54,849 bases of DNA from Desulfuromonadaceae bacterium (GTDB lineage Bacteria > Desulfobacterota > Desulfuromonadia > Geobacterales > Pseudopelobacteraceae): NCBI GenBank assembly GCA_028681335.1, contig JAQUIT010000023.1:1-54849 (forward strand). Reading direction: 5' to 3'. The first letter of the stretch is position 1. Each line of letters opens with the position of its first letter. This document shows positions 15,678-23,150 of this stretch, in pieces. The notes under the pieces are model-generated. The model was not told the origin of the DNA and made no database searches. It saw only the letters and a list, made by a program, of their open reading frames with translations. The translations under genes and the position numbers were made by a program.

Positions 15678-16307
15678 TTATGCGGTAACCTTGCTGGCAG
15701 CGAGTACTTCTTCAACCTGAGCCTTGTCCTTGATCCAGGCCTCACCGACAGGAAGCTTAATGCCGGACTCAGCATAGACGGCGACTGCCATCAGATACAG
15801 CGCAGAGAAAGCGCAGATAATCAGGTCATAAGCTGCGAAGGTTCCGGCAAGTGAGCTGCCGGTAAATTCTTTCACGTCAAGACCGACAAAGCCTAGCAGC
15901 AGGGTCAGAAAGATGAAGGCCAGTGTCCCATGATGCTTCATCGCAGCAATAAAGAGGATGAAGGTAAAGATGGTCCAGGCGACCAGGAAGAATCCGAGAT
16001 CGTTCGCGCTGAAGGCAAGAGTAGGATAGGACTGGACCAGTTCGGGACTCTTCCCGAATATCAGCATAAGACAAAGGGCAATCCAGAAAGCTCCATACCC
16101 GGTAAAGGCGCAAAAACCGAAGTTGTTACCGGTTTTAAATTCCATCAGACCGGCGATAAGCTGAGCGGAACCACCGAAGCAGAGACCGAGCCAGAGGACG
16201 GGGGCAATACCGCACCATCCCAAGTTATGACATTGCAGCACAAACGTCGTCATTCCAAAACCGGCGAGTCCAACTACCGCAGGATTTCCCAATTTTACAT
16301 CACCCAT
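15678..16307 (-). CDS. satP: Acetate/succinate transporter, SatP (GPR1/FUN34/YaaH) family
   Basis: The 209-residue integral membrane protein has six hydrophobic helices and the family start motif KLGNPAVVGLAGFGMTTF (NPA-x-GL-x-G-x-G). It should take up acetate, fitting the CoA-transferase gene 2 kb away. AGGAGG precedes the ATG. A GG-N10-GC sigma-54-type promoter lies about 60 bp upstream with palindromic sites further out, so expression is probably driven by RpoN and an enhancer-binding protein. A terminator follows, so it is monocistronic. Confidence 0.9.
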   Translation of the reverse strand: MGDVKLGNPAVVGLAGFGMTTFVLQCHNLGWCGIAPVLWLGLCFGGSAQLIAGLMEFKTGNNFGFCAFTGYGAFWIALCLMLIFGKSPELVQSYPTLAFSANDLGFFLVAWTIFTFILFIAAMKHHGTLAFIFLTLLLGFVGLDVKEFTGSSLAGTFAAYDLIICAFSALYLMAVAVYAESGIKLPVGEAWIKDKAQVEEVLAASKVTA

Positions 16308-16352
16308 TTCTTCCTCCTATTTCACCTTGCTATATTTGTACTTCGCTTCTTT

Positions 16353-16374
16353 GTTACTTAAACTAGCAAGTAAC
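16353..16374. promoter_or_regulatory. Inverted repeat in the satP promoter
   Basis: GTTACTT and AAGTAAC form a 7-bp inverted repeat with an 8-base spacer. It overlaps the -12 element and start region of the sigma-54-type satP promoter. It could be an operator, or a 5' hairpin of the transcript. Confidence 0.4.
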
Positions 16375-16381
16375 ATACCAA
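16365..16381 (-). promoter_or_regulatory. Sigma-54-type promoter of satP
   Basis: On the minus strand TTGGTATGTTACTTGCT has GG at -24 and GC at -12 separated by exactly 10 bases, with a consensus TTGCT downstream box. The predicted start near 16354 gives a leader of about 46 bases. Confidence 0.6.
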
Positions 16382-16567
16382 TGTTATACAATTTAGTATT
16401 CAAAAAAAAGTTATGTTTATCGGGCAATTACATCCAACACGCAAAAGTTCGCATTTCCACCAATTTCGCAGCATTGCAAAAACCATCTTTGACATTTCAC
16501 TCAACAGGTAGAATAAAGGGATTATTAATCCCACAAGTTCAGGCAGTAAGAGGCATCAGGCCAGTTG

Positions 16568-16605
16568 TTTGCAAAAATGCAAACACGTTTTGCAAATGCG
16601 CAAAA
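16568..16605. promoter_or_regulatory. Paired TTTGCA palindromes, candidate enhancer sites for satP
   Basis: Two near-copies lie here: TTTGCA-AAAA-TGCAAA (16568-16583) and TTTGCA-AATG-CGCAAA (16589-16604). They are 21 bp apart, two helical turns, and about 200 bp upstream of the sigma-54 promoter. This is where bacterial enhancer-binding proteins usually sit. Weaker half-sites (GCAAA, TTCGCA) occur nearer the gene at 16440-16490. Confidence 0.5.
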
Positions 16606-16670
16606 AAATATATTTCCCATGTGAGTTAAAAGCTGACATGAACGTTTTCATGATAATGCCTCCTCTTAGG

Positions 16671-16862
16671 TTACGTGCGCGCCCCCCTCCCAGACACACA
16701 ACCACTTATTTTTCTGCCTTTCAGCCCACACTGTGAACAGCGCTTTTCAGCCATGTGACGTTGACACGTTTCGCACCAGTAGGTGACAGGAGGAATATCA
16801 CCGCATGTCAGACACGTCGTAAAACTGTTTGTATCGATTCCACACGAATTATCTTTGTCCAT
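16671..16862 (-). CDS. Small zinc-ribbon protein (63 aa)
   Basis: Three CxxC knuckles occur in close series: TTCLTCGDIP, YWCETCQRHM and KRCSQCGLKGRK. At least one Cys4 zinc ribbon is expected. I cannot name a family, but the arrangement PPVTYWCETC...EKRC..CGLK looks conserved and not accidental. AAAGG about 10 bases before the ATG supports the start. satP lies 363 bp downstream on the same strand but has its own promoter. Confidence 0.6.
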   Translation of the reverse strand: MDKDNSCGIDTNSFTTCLTCGDIPPVTYWCETCQRHMAEKRCSQCGLKGRKISGCVSGRGART

Positions 16863-17113
16863 GTCTTGGTTACCTTTAACTCCTCCACACTATCAGAATT
16901 ACTGCGATAATCCAGTTGGGTACAATCAAATCATACTCCCTCCTCACCGTGAAATAAATTGGCAAATTTGCCGCAAAAGCCTCCACATCTGCATAAAAGT
17001 GCTACCCCAGCACCTCTCAAAGAGGAGTATAATTGTCTTAAACAAAGGGACTGGTTAGTTACCAGACATAAGCGGTGGTTCTTTCACTCAAATAACGGAA
17101 CAGAAGGTTAATC

Positions 17114-17284
17114 ATGCTAATCATTACAGGTGCAACAGGACATATAGGAAGTAAGACAACAGAACGAGTGCTGGCACGTGGTGAAAAGGCAAGACTTCCA
17201 TCTGCAGCGGTATATCGTGTCGGAGACTTGATTGACAGGGCATACCATAACCGTGGTGATGGAACAATGAAAGGAGTTGAGTGA
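17114..17284 (+). pseudogene. Remnant of an NmrA-like NAD(P)-binding protein
   Basis: The 56-codon frame opens MLIITGATGHIGSKTTERVL, a clear Rossmann nucleotide-binding start (TGATGxxG). It then runs ARGEKARLP straight into VYRVGDLIDRAYHNRG, which resembles a later part of NmrA/SDR proteins, and stops. The middle and the whole C-terminal domain are missing, so this is an internally deleted remnant. It ends one base before the start of the rhodanese gene and could still supply translational coupling for it. Confidence 0.6.
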
Positions 17285-17285
17285 A

Positions 17286-18206
17286 ATGAAAGCAACAGTG
17301 AGTGTTCATGAACTGCAGGAATTGATCGCTGCCGGAGCAGTTAATCTGGTTGATGTTCTCCTCCCGGAAGATTTTGCCGGGCAGCATATTCCCGGTGCCG
17401 GGAATGCCTGTGTGTATGAAATGGTGTTCCTCGATCGGATAGCTGAGTGCGTACCGAATCGGGACAGAGCCACGGTTGTGTATGATGAAAGTGGTGCGAC
17501 GCAGACGGCAAAAACGGCGAAAGAGAAACTGGAGCGTGCCGGCTACCGGAATGTGGCCATTCTGGAGGGAGGGCTGCGGGCGTGGAAAGCTGCCGGATAT
17601 CCATTAGAGCAGGTAGCGACGCCTGATGTATCTGCTGTAGCTGAGGATGGCACCTACCTTGTTGACGCTGAAAAAAGCGTAGTTGAATGGAGCGGCAGAA
17701 ACATCAATAATGGCCATCGTGGCCGGATTCAAATCTCTGAAGGAGAGGTTGTTCTGGAGAACGGACAGCCGCAATCCGGTCGATTTGTACTTGATATGAA
17801 AACCATAACGAATCTGGATCTTCAGGATGAGACATGGCGGAATATGCTGCTCCGGCATCTGATGTCGGAGGATTTTTTCGATGTTGAACGATTCCCGACC
17901 GTAACCTTTGAGTTGCGCGGTGCTTCCTTGATTACCACCGGTACGCCGGGAACGCCAAACACGGAAATTGCCGGGGTATTGACCATCAAAGAGTCAGCCC
18001 GATCAATATGCTTCCCGGCTATTATTGCTGCGCAGGAAGACGGAAGCATCAAGGCACAGGCAACAATCAACTTTGATCGCACCCTCTGGGATGTCTGTTA
18101 TGGATCAGGCAAATTATACGAGCGACTCGGCATGCATCTGGTGAACGACTTTGTCAGCGTTGACCTGTTTATAGTTGCACACAGACCTGCCATCGCAGCG
18201 TGCTGA
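17286..18206 (+). CDS. Rhodanese-like domain fused to YceI-like domain (306 aa)
   Basis: Residues 1-105 form a rhodanese fold (VSVHELQELIAAGAVNLVDV, then VAILEGGLRAWKAAGYPL). The catalytic Cys position is replaced: the loop reads VVYDESGA where active enzymes have Cys, so sulfurtransferase activity is unlikely. Residues about 120-306 are a YceI-like lipocalin-type domain (YLVDAEKSVVEWSGRN, VLDMKTITNLDL, DFFDVERFPTVTFEL). Such domains bind isoprenoid-type lipids. No signal peptide is visible, so it is cytoplasmic. ATG 17286 follows AAAGGAG at ideal spacing and is preferred over TTG 17277. Confidence 0.85.
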   Translation: MKATVSVHELQELIAAGAVNLVDVLLPEDFAGQHIPGAGNACVYEMVFLDRIAECVPNRDRATVVYDESGATQTAKTAKEKLERAGYRNVAILEGGLRAWKAAGYPLEQVATPDVSAVAEDGTYLVDAEKSVVEWSGRNINNGHRGRIQISEGEVVLENGQPQSGRFVLDMKTITNLDLQDETWRNMLLRHLMSEDFFDVERFPTVTFELRGASLITTGTPGTPNTEIAGVLTIKESARSICFPAIIAAQEDGSIKAQATINFDRTLWDVCYGSGKLYERLGMHLVNDFVSVDLFIVAHRPAIAAC

Positions 18207-18250
18207 GACCGGTTCTTTTACTCGAATTCAATACGGGGACGATGTGGGCC

Positions 18251-18349
18251 ATGAAGGGAGCGAAAACGTGGGGACAAATCATCACACGTGAGCATGCATT
18301 GTTTGAAAAAAGCGGTTATTCAGCAACAAGAATATTGCAGAATATCTGA
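18251..18349 (+). pseudogene. Short TetR-like N-terminal remnant
   Basis: The 32-residue frame reads IITREHALFEKSGYSATRIL, close to the first helix region of TetR regulators, and then stops before the helix-turn-helix is complete. There is no ribosome binding site. It is probably a fossil. Confidence 0.35.
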
Positions 18350-18822
18350 AATTATTGTAATACGCTTTCAAGCATCGACAAGCGGCACGGGTGGATACTC
18401 ACCTGACATTATAAACCCACGCTTGCCATCAGGCGTGTAGCATGATAAAAGACCTCTGCTCTACCGGTTATACACTCGGGTGCCGCGACAATCCGCTTCA
18501 AGATTATTTGATAGATTCTGAGGGATACTATGGCATGACATTGAGTTAATCAGGGATGCAGCTAGCTTTAAATCAGGCGTGCGGCAACGCACCAAGGATT
18601 TAAACAGTCATCTTAAGTCATAAAAATCAGTGGGTTACAGCGACGGGCTGTGGCCCTTTTGTTTGAACCTAAAAAACAGAGTAGACGACACGGTAGTTAT
18701 TATGCTTACTATCTATCTCAACTAGCACAAATATAATGATTTTCTACGATAACTTTATTACACTTGTGCAAATTACAGGCAGTTAACCAGAGGGGACAAT
18801 CCCTCACCTAAAAGGAGGCAAC
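18350..18822. other. Gene-free stretch with structured element, upstream of HU
   Basis: No gene was found. The stretch contains the hairpin at 18567-18604 and a small GGGC-TGTG-GCCC stem followed by TTTTGTTT near 18647-18668. Together they could bound a short RNA. The last 100 bp must hold the HU promoter. Confidence 0.4.
18567..18604. ncRNA. Structured two-stage hairpin of unknown role
   Basis: An outer 8-bp stem TTTAAATC with GATTTAAA encloses an inner perfect 5-bp stem GTGCG with CGCAC, capped by a GCAA (GNRA) tetraloop. A small internal loop separates the two. A GC stem with a T-rich tail lies about 45 bp to the right. This could be the 5' domain of a small RNA or a DNA-level repeat. I do not recognise a family and the strand is not certain. 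Confidence 0.35.
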
Positions 18823-19089
18823 ATGACAAAAGCAGAATTTATTGCAGCAGTAGCAGAGGAACTGGAAGTACCCAAAAACGTAGCCGCAGAGACAGTAGAC
18901 GCATTCATCACCGTCACTACCAAGCTGCTCAAAGCCGGTGACAAAATCACATTCCCCGGTTTCGGTACATTCAGTGTTTCAGAACGCGCTGCTCGCAAAG
19001 GTCGCAACCCGCAGACAGGCGCAGAGATCCAGATAGCTGCATCAAAAAGCGGAAAATTTGCTGCCGGCAAGGATTTGAAAGGGCTGTAA
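18823..19089 (+). CDS. hup: HU family DNA-binding protein
   Basis: The protein has 88 residues, about the usual 90. It has the HU/IHF pattern MTKAEFIAAVAEELEV, TVDAFITVTTKLLKAGDKIT, FPGFGTFSV and RKGRNPQTG. The last is the arm that intercalates DNA. It compacts and bends the chromosome non-specifically. AAAAGGAGG precedes the ATG at ideal spacing. Two hairpins follow the stop. Confidence 0.95.
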   Translation: MTKAEFIAAVAEELEVPKNVAAETVDAFITVTTKLLKAGDKITFPGFGTFSVSERAARKGRNPQTGAEIQIAASKSGKFAAGKDLKGL

Positions 19090-19102
19090 ACAAGGATCCG
19101 CG

Positions 19103-19126
19103 TAAACCGGATGTATTTCCGGTTTA
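19103..19126 (+). terminator. First hairpin after HU gene
   Basis: TAAACCGG pairs with CCGGTTTA around an 8-base loop, 13 bp after the HU stop. There is no T-run, so it may protect the 3' end rather than terminate. Confidence 0.45.
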
Positions 19127-19136
19127 TGGATATTAT

Positions 19137-19168
19137 AAGAAGGCTGCGCCATCTGGCGCAGCCTTCTT
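19137..19168. terminator. Bidirectional terminator between HU and J-domain genes
   Basis: A 14-bp perfect stem AAGAAGGCTGCGCC with its complement surrounds a 4-base loop, at the meeting point of two convergent genes. The pairing A- and T-rich ends allow function on both strands. Confidence 0.65.
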
Positions 19169-19171
19169 AGG

Positions 19172-20038
19172 TTAAACCTCATCTCCTCCCGGACTTTTCA
19201 CGGCATCCTCTTGGGTCGTACATCTTATCACCTGCTGATTGTGCCTTTCAAGATCCCGCAACACCATGTTCAACTGCGGAGACGTCAAGACTTCGTTGGC
19301 AAGAAAATACTGCCCTACCTGCGGCTGCATCGAACGCTGATGAATCACCAGAAAGTTACGCTGCTTGGCGGTAAGGTACCCCATGCGCCAAGCCCTCTCG
19401 GCAAACCTTCCCGGAATCGTCGTAGACTTGAGTATCCAGTCAACATCACCTTCATCCAACCACTTCCACGCCTTTGCAAGCTCGCCCATACTCGGCCTCA
19501 GATCTCTCTGCCATGCCAGGGCATGGGCCAGCATCTGAAATGAAATGTGCCCGGAGTAATACAGGTACATTCCGAGCGGCAACGTCTTCTTCGGCAACTC
19601 TCCTTCGTAATAGGATTCTTCGCTGAGAGGCGTGTATCTCGGGACCTTTATGATGCCGTCACTATTGGGGTGAGGGGTACTGCGCTGATGCTGAACCTTG
19701 TTTTTTCTTTGGCCGGAGGCTTCAGCGACAAACGCATTGGTGGTATACGGGGTGGACGCTGTATTGGCAGCGCGGCCGAAACTTGCCGTCAACTGCTTTT
19801 GCAAAAACAGACGCTTGAGTTCGGCGGGGGGGACTTCAAACAGAGCCGCATACGCTCTGTTAATGGTCACGAAGCGTTCATGGGAACGGCCGCCGTTCCG
19901 GTCGGGATGTTCGGCCATCGCCAACGCCCTGAACGCCTTTTTAAGCATTTCACGGCTTGGGTTATGGAAATATGCGGCCTTGAGATCGGAGTCCGGAAAC
20001 AGCAGGTTGGCCGCATTCTGGAGTTGAGCTATATGCAC
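19172..20038 (-). CDS. J-domain protein with unknown C-terminal region
   Basis: A J domain lies at the N terminus (residues about 15-70). It has helix II LKKAFRALAMAE, the invariant HPD (44-46), and helix III RFVTINRAYAALF. It should stimulate a DnaK-type ATPase. The middle is low complexity. The C-terminal half (about 150-270), with GMYLYYSGHISFQMLAHAL and MGYLTAKQRNFLVIHQRSMQ, recalls the start-site and 'product-recycling' segments of type IV pilus or DUF4388-like proteins but is not assignable. The start is GTG 20036-20038, with AAGGG six bases upstream. Confidence 0.75.
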   Translation of the reverse strand: MHIAQLQNAANLLFPDSDLKAAYFHNPSREMLKKAFRALAMAEHPDRNGGRSHERFVTINRAYAALFEVPPAELKRLFLQKQLTASFGRAANTASTPYTTNAFVAEASGQRKNKVQHQRSTPHPNSDGIIKVPRYTPLSEESYYEGELPKKTLPLGMYLYYSGHISFQMLAHALAWQRDLRPSMGELAKAWKWLDEGDVDWILKSTTIPGRFAERAWRMGYLTAKQRNFLVIHQRSMQPQVGQYFLANEVLTSPQLNMVLRDLERHNQQVIRCTTQEDAVKSPGGDEV

Positions 20039-20135
20039 AAAATGCCCTTGAAAAGTAATCTCAGTGGGGATGCTGCCTGCATATTACACATTTATTAGTG
20101 ACGACGCGACTATAAATTTCCGTCGTTTTTTCAGC

Positions 20136-20828
20136 CTATTGGAAATAGATCATCAGCTCTGCCAGGGTAGCCAATGCCAGATCAGTGAACTCCGGCCATG
20201 ATTTGCCGTCCGGTCTCCCCACCTGAATTGTGGCAGTGCCTGCCGCCCGGCCAGCCTGCAGGTCAAAGAGATAGTCCCCTACCATGACGGCATCTTCAGG
20301 GGCGGCTCCCCAGCAAGAGAGCAGCCGGTGAATACCGGCCGGGTCCGGTTTGGGAGGAGCTTCGTTGCGCCCCAGTACATTCTCGCTGGCAAAATAGTGG
20401 CCAATACCTATCGTGTCGAGGGTGAGAAGCGCAATATCACGATCGTTTCTCGTCAATATTCCCAGCTGTGCTCCCGCTTGATGGAGCCTCGCTACTGCTT
20501 CCGCAGCGCCCGGCGACGGCACGGCCTTTCTGGCCAGATCCATTTCAATTTCTTGTAGGCGGCAATGGCGCCAGGATGCTTCAGCCCCAGTCAGGCTGTC
20601 AAGATAGCCAAGAATGTCGGCCGCTGACGGAACATCCAGCTCCCTGCGGATATAGTCGAAGTCATGCACCGGCAGAGTCAGAGTGCCGTCAAGATCGAAG
20701 ATCCAGAAGGGCTTTGCGCTGAACTGTACCGTGGTGCAGCAGGTATCGGCCTCAGATCGGCAAGCGACGGATAGCTCGCCGTGAGCGTCGGCTTTGCGGG
20801 AGGTTATGTTAGGGGACAATGCGGTCAT
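20136..20828 (-). CDS. HAD-superfamily hydrolase, phosphoglycolate phosphatase-like
   Basis: All four HAD motifs are visible: FDLDGTLT (Asp45, Asp47), ILTRND, the Lys in PPKPDPAG, and VMVGDYLFDLQAG. An alpha-helical cap lies between motifs I and II, as in Gph-like phosphatases. It has an unusual N-terminal extension of about 38 residues with an adjacent CC pair. The substrate is not known. GGAG precedes the ATG at 20828. It is divergent from lexA. Confidence 0.85.
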   Translation of the reverse strand: MTALSPNITSRKADAHGELSVACRSEADTCCTTVQFSAKPFWIFDLDGTLTLPVHDFDYIRRELDVPSAADILGYLDSLTGAEASWRHCRLQEIEMDLARKAVPSPGAAEAVARLHQAGAQLGILTRNDRDIALLTLDTIGIGHYFASENVLGRNEAPPKPDPAGIHRLLSCWGAAPEDAVMVGDYLFDLQAGRAAGTATIQVGRPDGKSWPEFTDLALATLAELMIYFQ

Positions 20829-20926
20829 AGGTTTGTTTTACTCCTGCTCATCAGTTAAGCCATTCTACGCTAAATCCGGCAGTATCTCTAGTTTACTCGA
20901 TGTATGCCCCTACCCAACAGTAATTG

Positions 20927-20955
20927 TTGACATAAGCGTAATTTTTCCTTATAGG
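20927..20955 (+). promoter_or_regulatory. Sigma-70 promoter of lexA
   Basis: A perfect -35 box TTGACA (20927-20932) and -10 TATAGG (20950-20955) are spaced by 17 bp. The start codon lies only 7 bases after the -10 element, implying a nearly or fully leaderless mRNA. Confidence 0.7.
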
Positions 20956-20974
20956 TAGTCATATGACTACCTAT
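20951..20974. promoter_or_regulatory. LexA operator centred on the lexA start codon
   Basis: A perfect 24-bp palindrome with arms ATAGGTAGTCAT and ATGACTACCTAT overlaps the -10 box and the ATG. Its core GGTAGTC-ATAT-GACTACC fits the Geobacter LexA box I recall (GGTTN2CN4GN3ACC) at all but one position. Binding would shut off lexA itself. Confidence 0.75.
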
Positions 20975-21589
20975 GGACTGCAAAACAAAAATGAACTCAC
21001 CCAACGCCAGAAGCAGGTGTTGCAGTTCATCACCACGTACACGGGTGATATTGGCTATCCACCCAGTCAGCGGGAGATTGCAGGGCACCTGAATGTTTCA
21101 GGAACACTGCCGGTCATGAAGCATCTCAGTGCATTGGAGCGCAAGGGGTACATCAAGCGGGATCCTGTCAATCGCGGCATTACCTTGAAGTTAGCTGTCA
21201 GCCCTTCGGTTGCCCTGCCGATTGTCGGCACGGTCCGGGCCGGTCATCTCGCCCCGGCTATTGAGGATATTCAGGGATACTTCTCCGTGGACCCGATGGC
21301 CGTAAAGGGGAATGACTGCTTTTTCCTGCGGGTGAGCGGTGAATCAATGATTAATGCGGGGATCCTGGATGGCGACCTGGCTCTGGTGCGGCCACAACCG
21401 ACTGCCGACAACAAGGATACCGTCGTTGCCATGATTGATGGCGAGGTGACCCTCAAATGGTTTTACCGGGAGCAGGATCATATTCGGTTGCAACCGGCAA
21501 ACCCCACCATGGGGCCCATCATCATTCGTCCGGAAGATGGCGAGGTAAGTATCGTCGGCAAGGTAATAGGCGTTTTCCGTGGGATGTAA
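20963..21589 (+). CDS. lexA: LexA repressor
   Basis: The SOS repressor and self-cleaving serine protease, 208 residues. The N-terminal winged helix reads LTQRQKQVLQFITTYTGDIG, YPPSQREIAGHL and VMKHLSALERKGYI. The autocleavage Ala-Gly is in GTVRAGHL, the nucleophile Ser is in VSGESM, and the catalytic Lys is in VTLKWF. The ATG lies within its own operator and 7 bases after the -10 box. No separate Shine-Dalgarno fits, except AGGT inside the operator. Geobacter is known to carry autoregulated lexA genes. A small membrane protein gene follows. Confidence 0.94.
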   Translation: MTTYGLQNKNELTQRQKQVLQFITTYTGDIGYPPSQREIAGHLNVSGTLPVMKHLSALERKGYIKRDPVNRGITLKLAVSPSVALPIVGTVRAGHLAPAIEDIQGYFSVDPMAVKGNDCFFLRVSGESMINAGILDGDLALVRPQPTADNKDTVVAMIDGEVTLKWFYREQDHIRLQPANPTMGPIIIRPEDGEVSIVGKVIGVFRGM

Positions 21590-21665
21590 AGGGCAGAACT
21601 GATTGGCCTGATGGCACTACTGCAGGTGGCAAAACTAATGAACAATAACGAATGGAGAGTGAAAA

Positions 21666-21848
21666 ATGGAACCGATTACCTTATGCGGAGCTGTAATCCT
21701 TGCGGTTGGCTTGTGGGTGGAGTTTGAACCAACGATCAGGAAGGCTGCACGGGCAGTTTCCAACAGCACCATTATGACGGCAATCATGTCATCGCCGACA
21801 GCGCAGAAACCTCTCTATGTGAAATATATGACGGATAGCGGGCGTTGA
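21666..21848 (+). CDS. Small hydrophobic protein downstream of lexA (60 aa)
   Basis: It begins MEPITLCGAVILAVGLWVEF, a likely N-terminal membrane anchor, followed by a basic amphipathic stretch. GGAGAG lies 9 bases before the ATG. The gene is 76 bp behind lexA and may share its transcript, which would make it SOS-regulated. No family is recognised. Confidence 0.5.
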   Translation: MEPITLCGAVILAVGLWVEFEPTIRKAARAVSNSTIMTAIMSSPTAQKPLYVKYMTDSGR

Positions 21849-21861
21849 GCACAGCAACCGC

Positions 21862-21910
21862 CCCGGGGACAGTATCAAAAGCCTCTCGGTTTTCGTATTC
21901 TGTCCCCGGG
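21862..21910. repeat. REP-like inverted repeat, possible terminator
   Basis: The 11-bp arms CCCGGGGACAG and CTGTCCCCGGG are perfect and enclose a 27-base loop. The GGGGACAG core resembles REP elements mobilised by Y1 (RAYT) transposases. The repeat could also end transcription from both sides, as the flanking genes converge here. Confidence 0.55.
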
Positions 21911-21989
21911 ACTTCCACCTGTTTATATGATTGCAATGATACTCTCTCCATCCAGACTTCCTTCTCCCAAGCATCAGGTTTCCCGACGA

Positions 21990-23003
21990 TTAATGCTTAA
22001 CTCGATCCCGCGATGGCGGTGCCATAAATTCCGGGCCAACCGGAGTGGGGATGTTTTTGTGGATCACATCGTCAATATCCTTTAAATCCTGATCCGTCAA
22101 AGACCAGCCGAACACCTGAGCGACCGGGTCGAGTTGTGCGGGATGCCGCGCTCCCCAGAGGGCAATTGCTCCCTGGTCCAGCACCCAGCGGATCGCCAGT
22201 TCGAGAACATGTCGGCCATGCCTTTTTACCGCCATGTTCTCAAGCTCAGCAACGGCATTCAGATAGTGGACAAATCGTGGGTCTCGAAACTTGGGATCGT
22301 GCTGACGCAGGTCGTCCCCCTGAAAAGGGGTGTCGGCTTTCATCTTACCGGACAGCAACCCGCGACAGATGGAACCGTACGCCAGGACCGTAATGCCGTG
22401 TTTTTTGGCGTAGGGGACGACGTCCTCTTCAATCTGGCGTTCAAAGAGGTTGTAGGGAGACTGCACCGAGTGCAGCGGGGCAACTTTTCGGAAAGCATCC
22501 ATCTGCTCCGCGGTGTAGTTACTGACTCCCACCGCCCGTATTTTACCGGCCTTGAGGAGTTCGCCCATAACCTGTGCGGTCTCTTCGATAGGGGTCAGCG
22601 GATCCGGCCAATGGATCTGATAGAGATCGATGTACTCCGTTTGCAGTCTGCGCAGAGAATCATCGACTTCTTTGAGGATTCTCTGGCGGGTTGAATTCCT
22701 GAAAACCCTGCCCTTGTCGTCCCACTCGAGACCGGCCTTGGTCCCAATAATTACACTTTCCCTCTCCACGTGTCCCTTGAGCGCTTTGCCGACAATCTCT
22801 TCAGAGCGACCAAAACCATAGACCGGCGCGGTGTCGATAAATTTAACGCCCCGGTCGAGTGCCGCATGAATGGTACGGATCGATTCATCCTCCTCGGACC
22901 CACCCCACATCCATCCGCCAATAGCCCAGGTACCAAGACATACTTTGCTGACCAGAATACCGCTGTTGCCTAGCTGTACATACTCAATGTTTTCACTTTT
23001 CAT
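21990..23003 (-). CDS. Aldo/keto reductase
   Basis: This is an NADPH-dependent oxidoreductase of the AKR superfamily, 337 residues. The catalytic tetrad is visible: Asp and Tyr in FIDTAPVYGFGRSE, Lys in IIGTKAGL, His in LYQIHWPD. The cofactor end ALWGARHPAQL is also present. The subgroup looks like the YajO/general-stress type; the substrate is unknown. AAAGGA precedes the ATG. It is not obviously in an operon. Confidence 0.88.
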   Translation of the reverse strand: MKSENIEYVQLGNSGILVSKVCLGTWAIGGWMWGGSEEDESIRTIHAALDRGVKFIDTAPVYGFGRSEEIVGKALKGHVERESVIIGTKAGLEWDDKGRVFRNSTRQRILKEVDDSLRRLQTEYIDLYQIHWPDPLTPIEETAQVMGELLKAGKIRAVGVSNYTAEQMDAFRKVAPLHSVQSPYNLFERQIEEDVVPYAKKHGITVLAYGSICRGLLSGKMKADTPFQGDDLRQHDPKFRDPRFVHYLNAVAELENMAVKRHGRHVLELAIRWVLDQGAIALWGARHPAQLDPVAQVFGWSLTDQDLKDIDDVIHKNIPTPVGPEFMAPPSRDRVKH

Positions 23004-23150
23004 AATGTATTCCTTTCTTTCTAAGCTGCGTCAACAATTCTACCTCACGACAGAAAGAAGTAAAGTGACCGGCAAGAAAGGAATGGCAAGGTTCTGCGCG
23101 GGGCAGTGTCCATGCCCATCGTTGCCTTAAAATCAATACACAGGGTGTAT

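Noticed and set aside
16327..16629. 100-residue plus-strand frame upstream of satP
   Set aside because: The region is better explained as a promoter with enhancer sites; the frame has no ribosome binding site.
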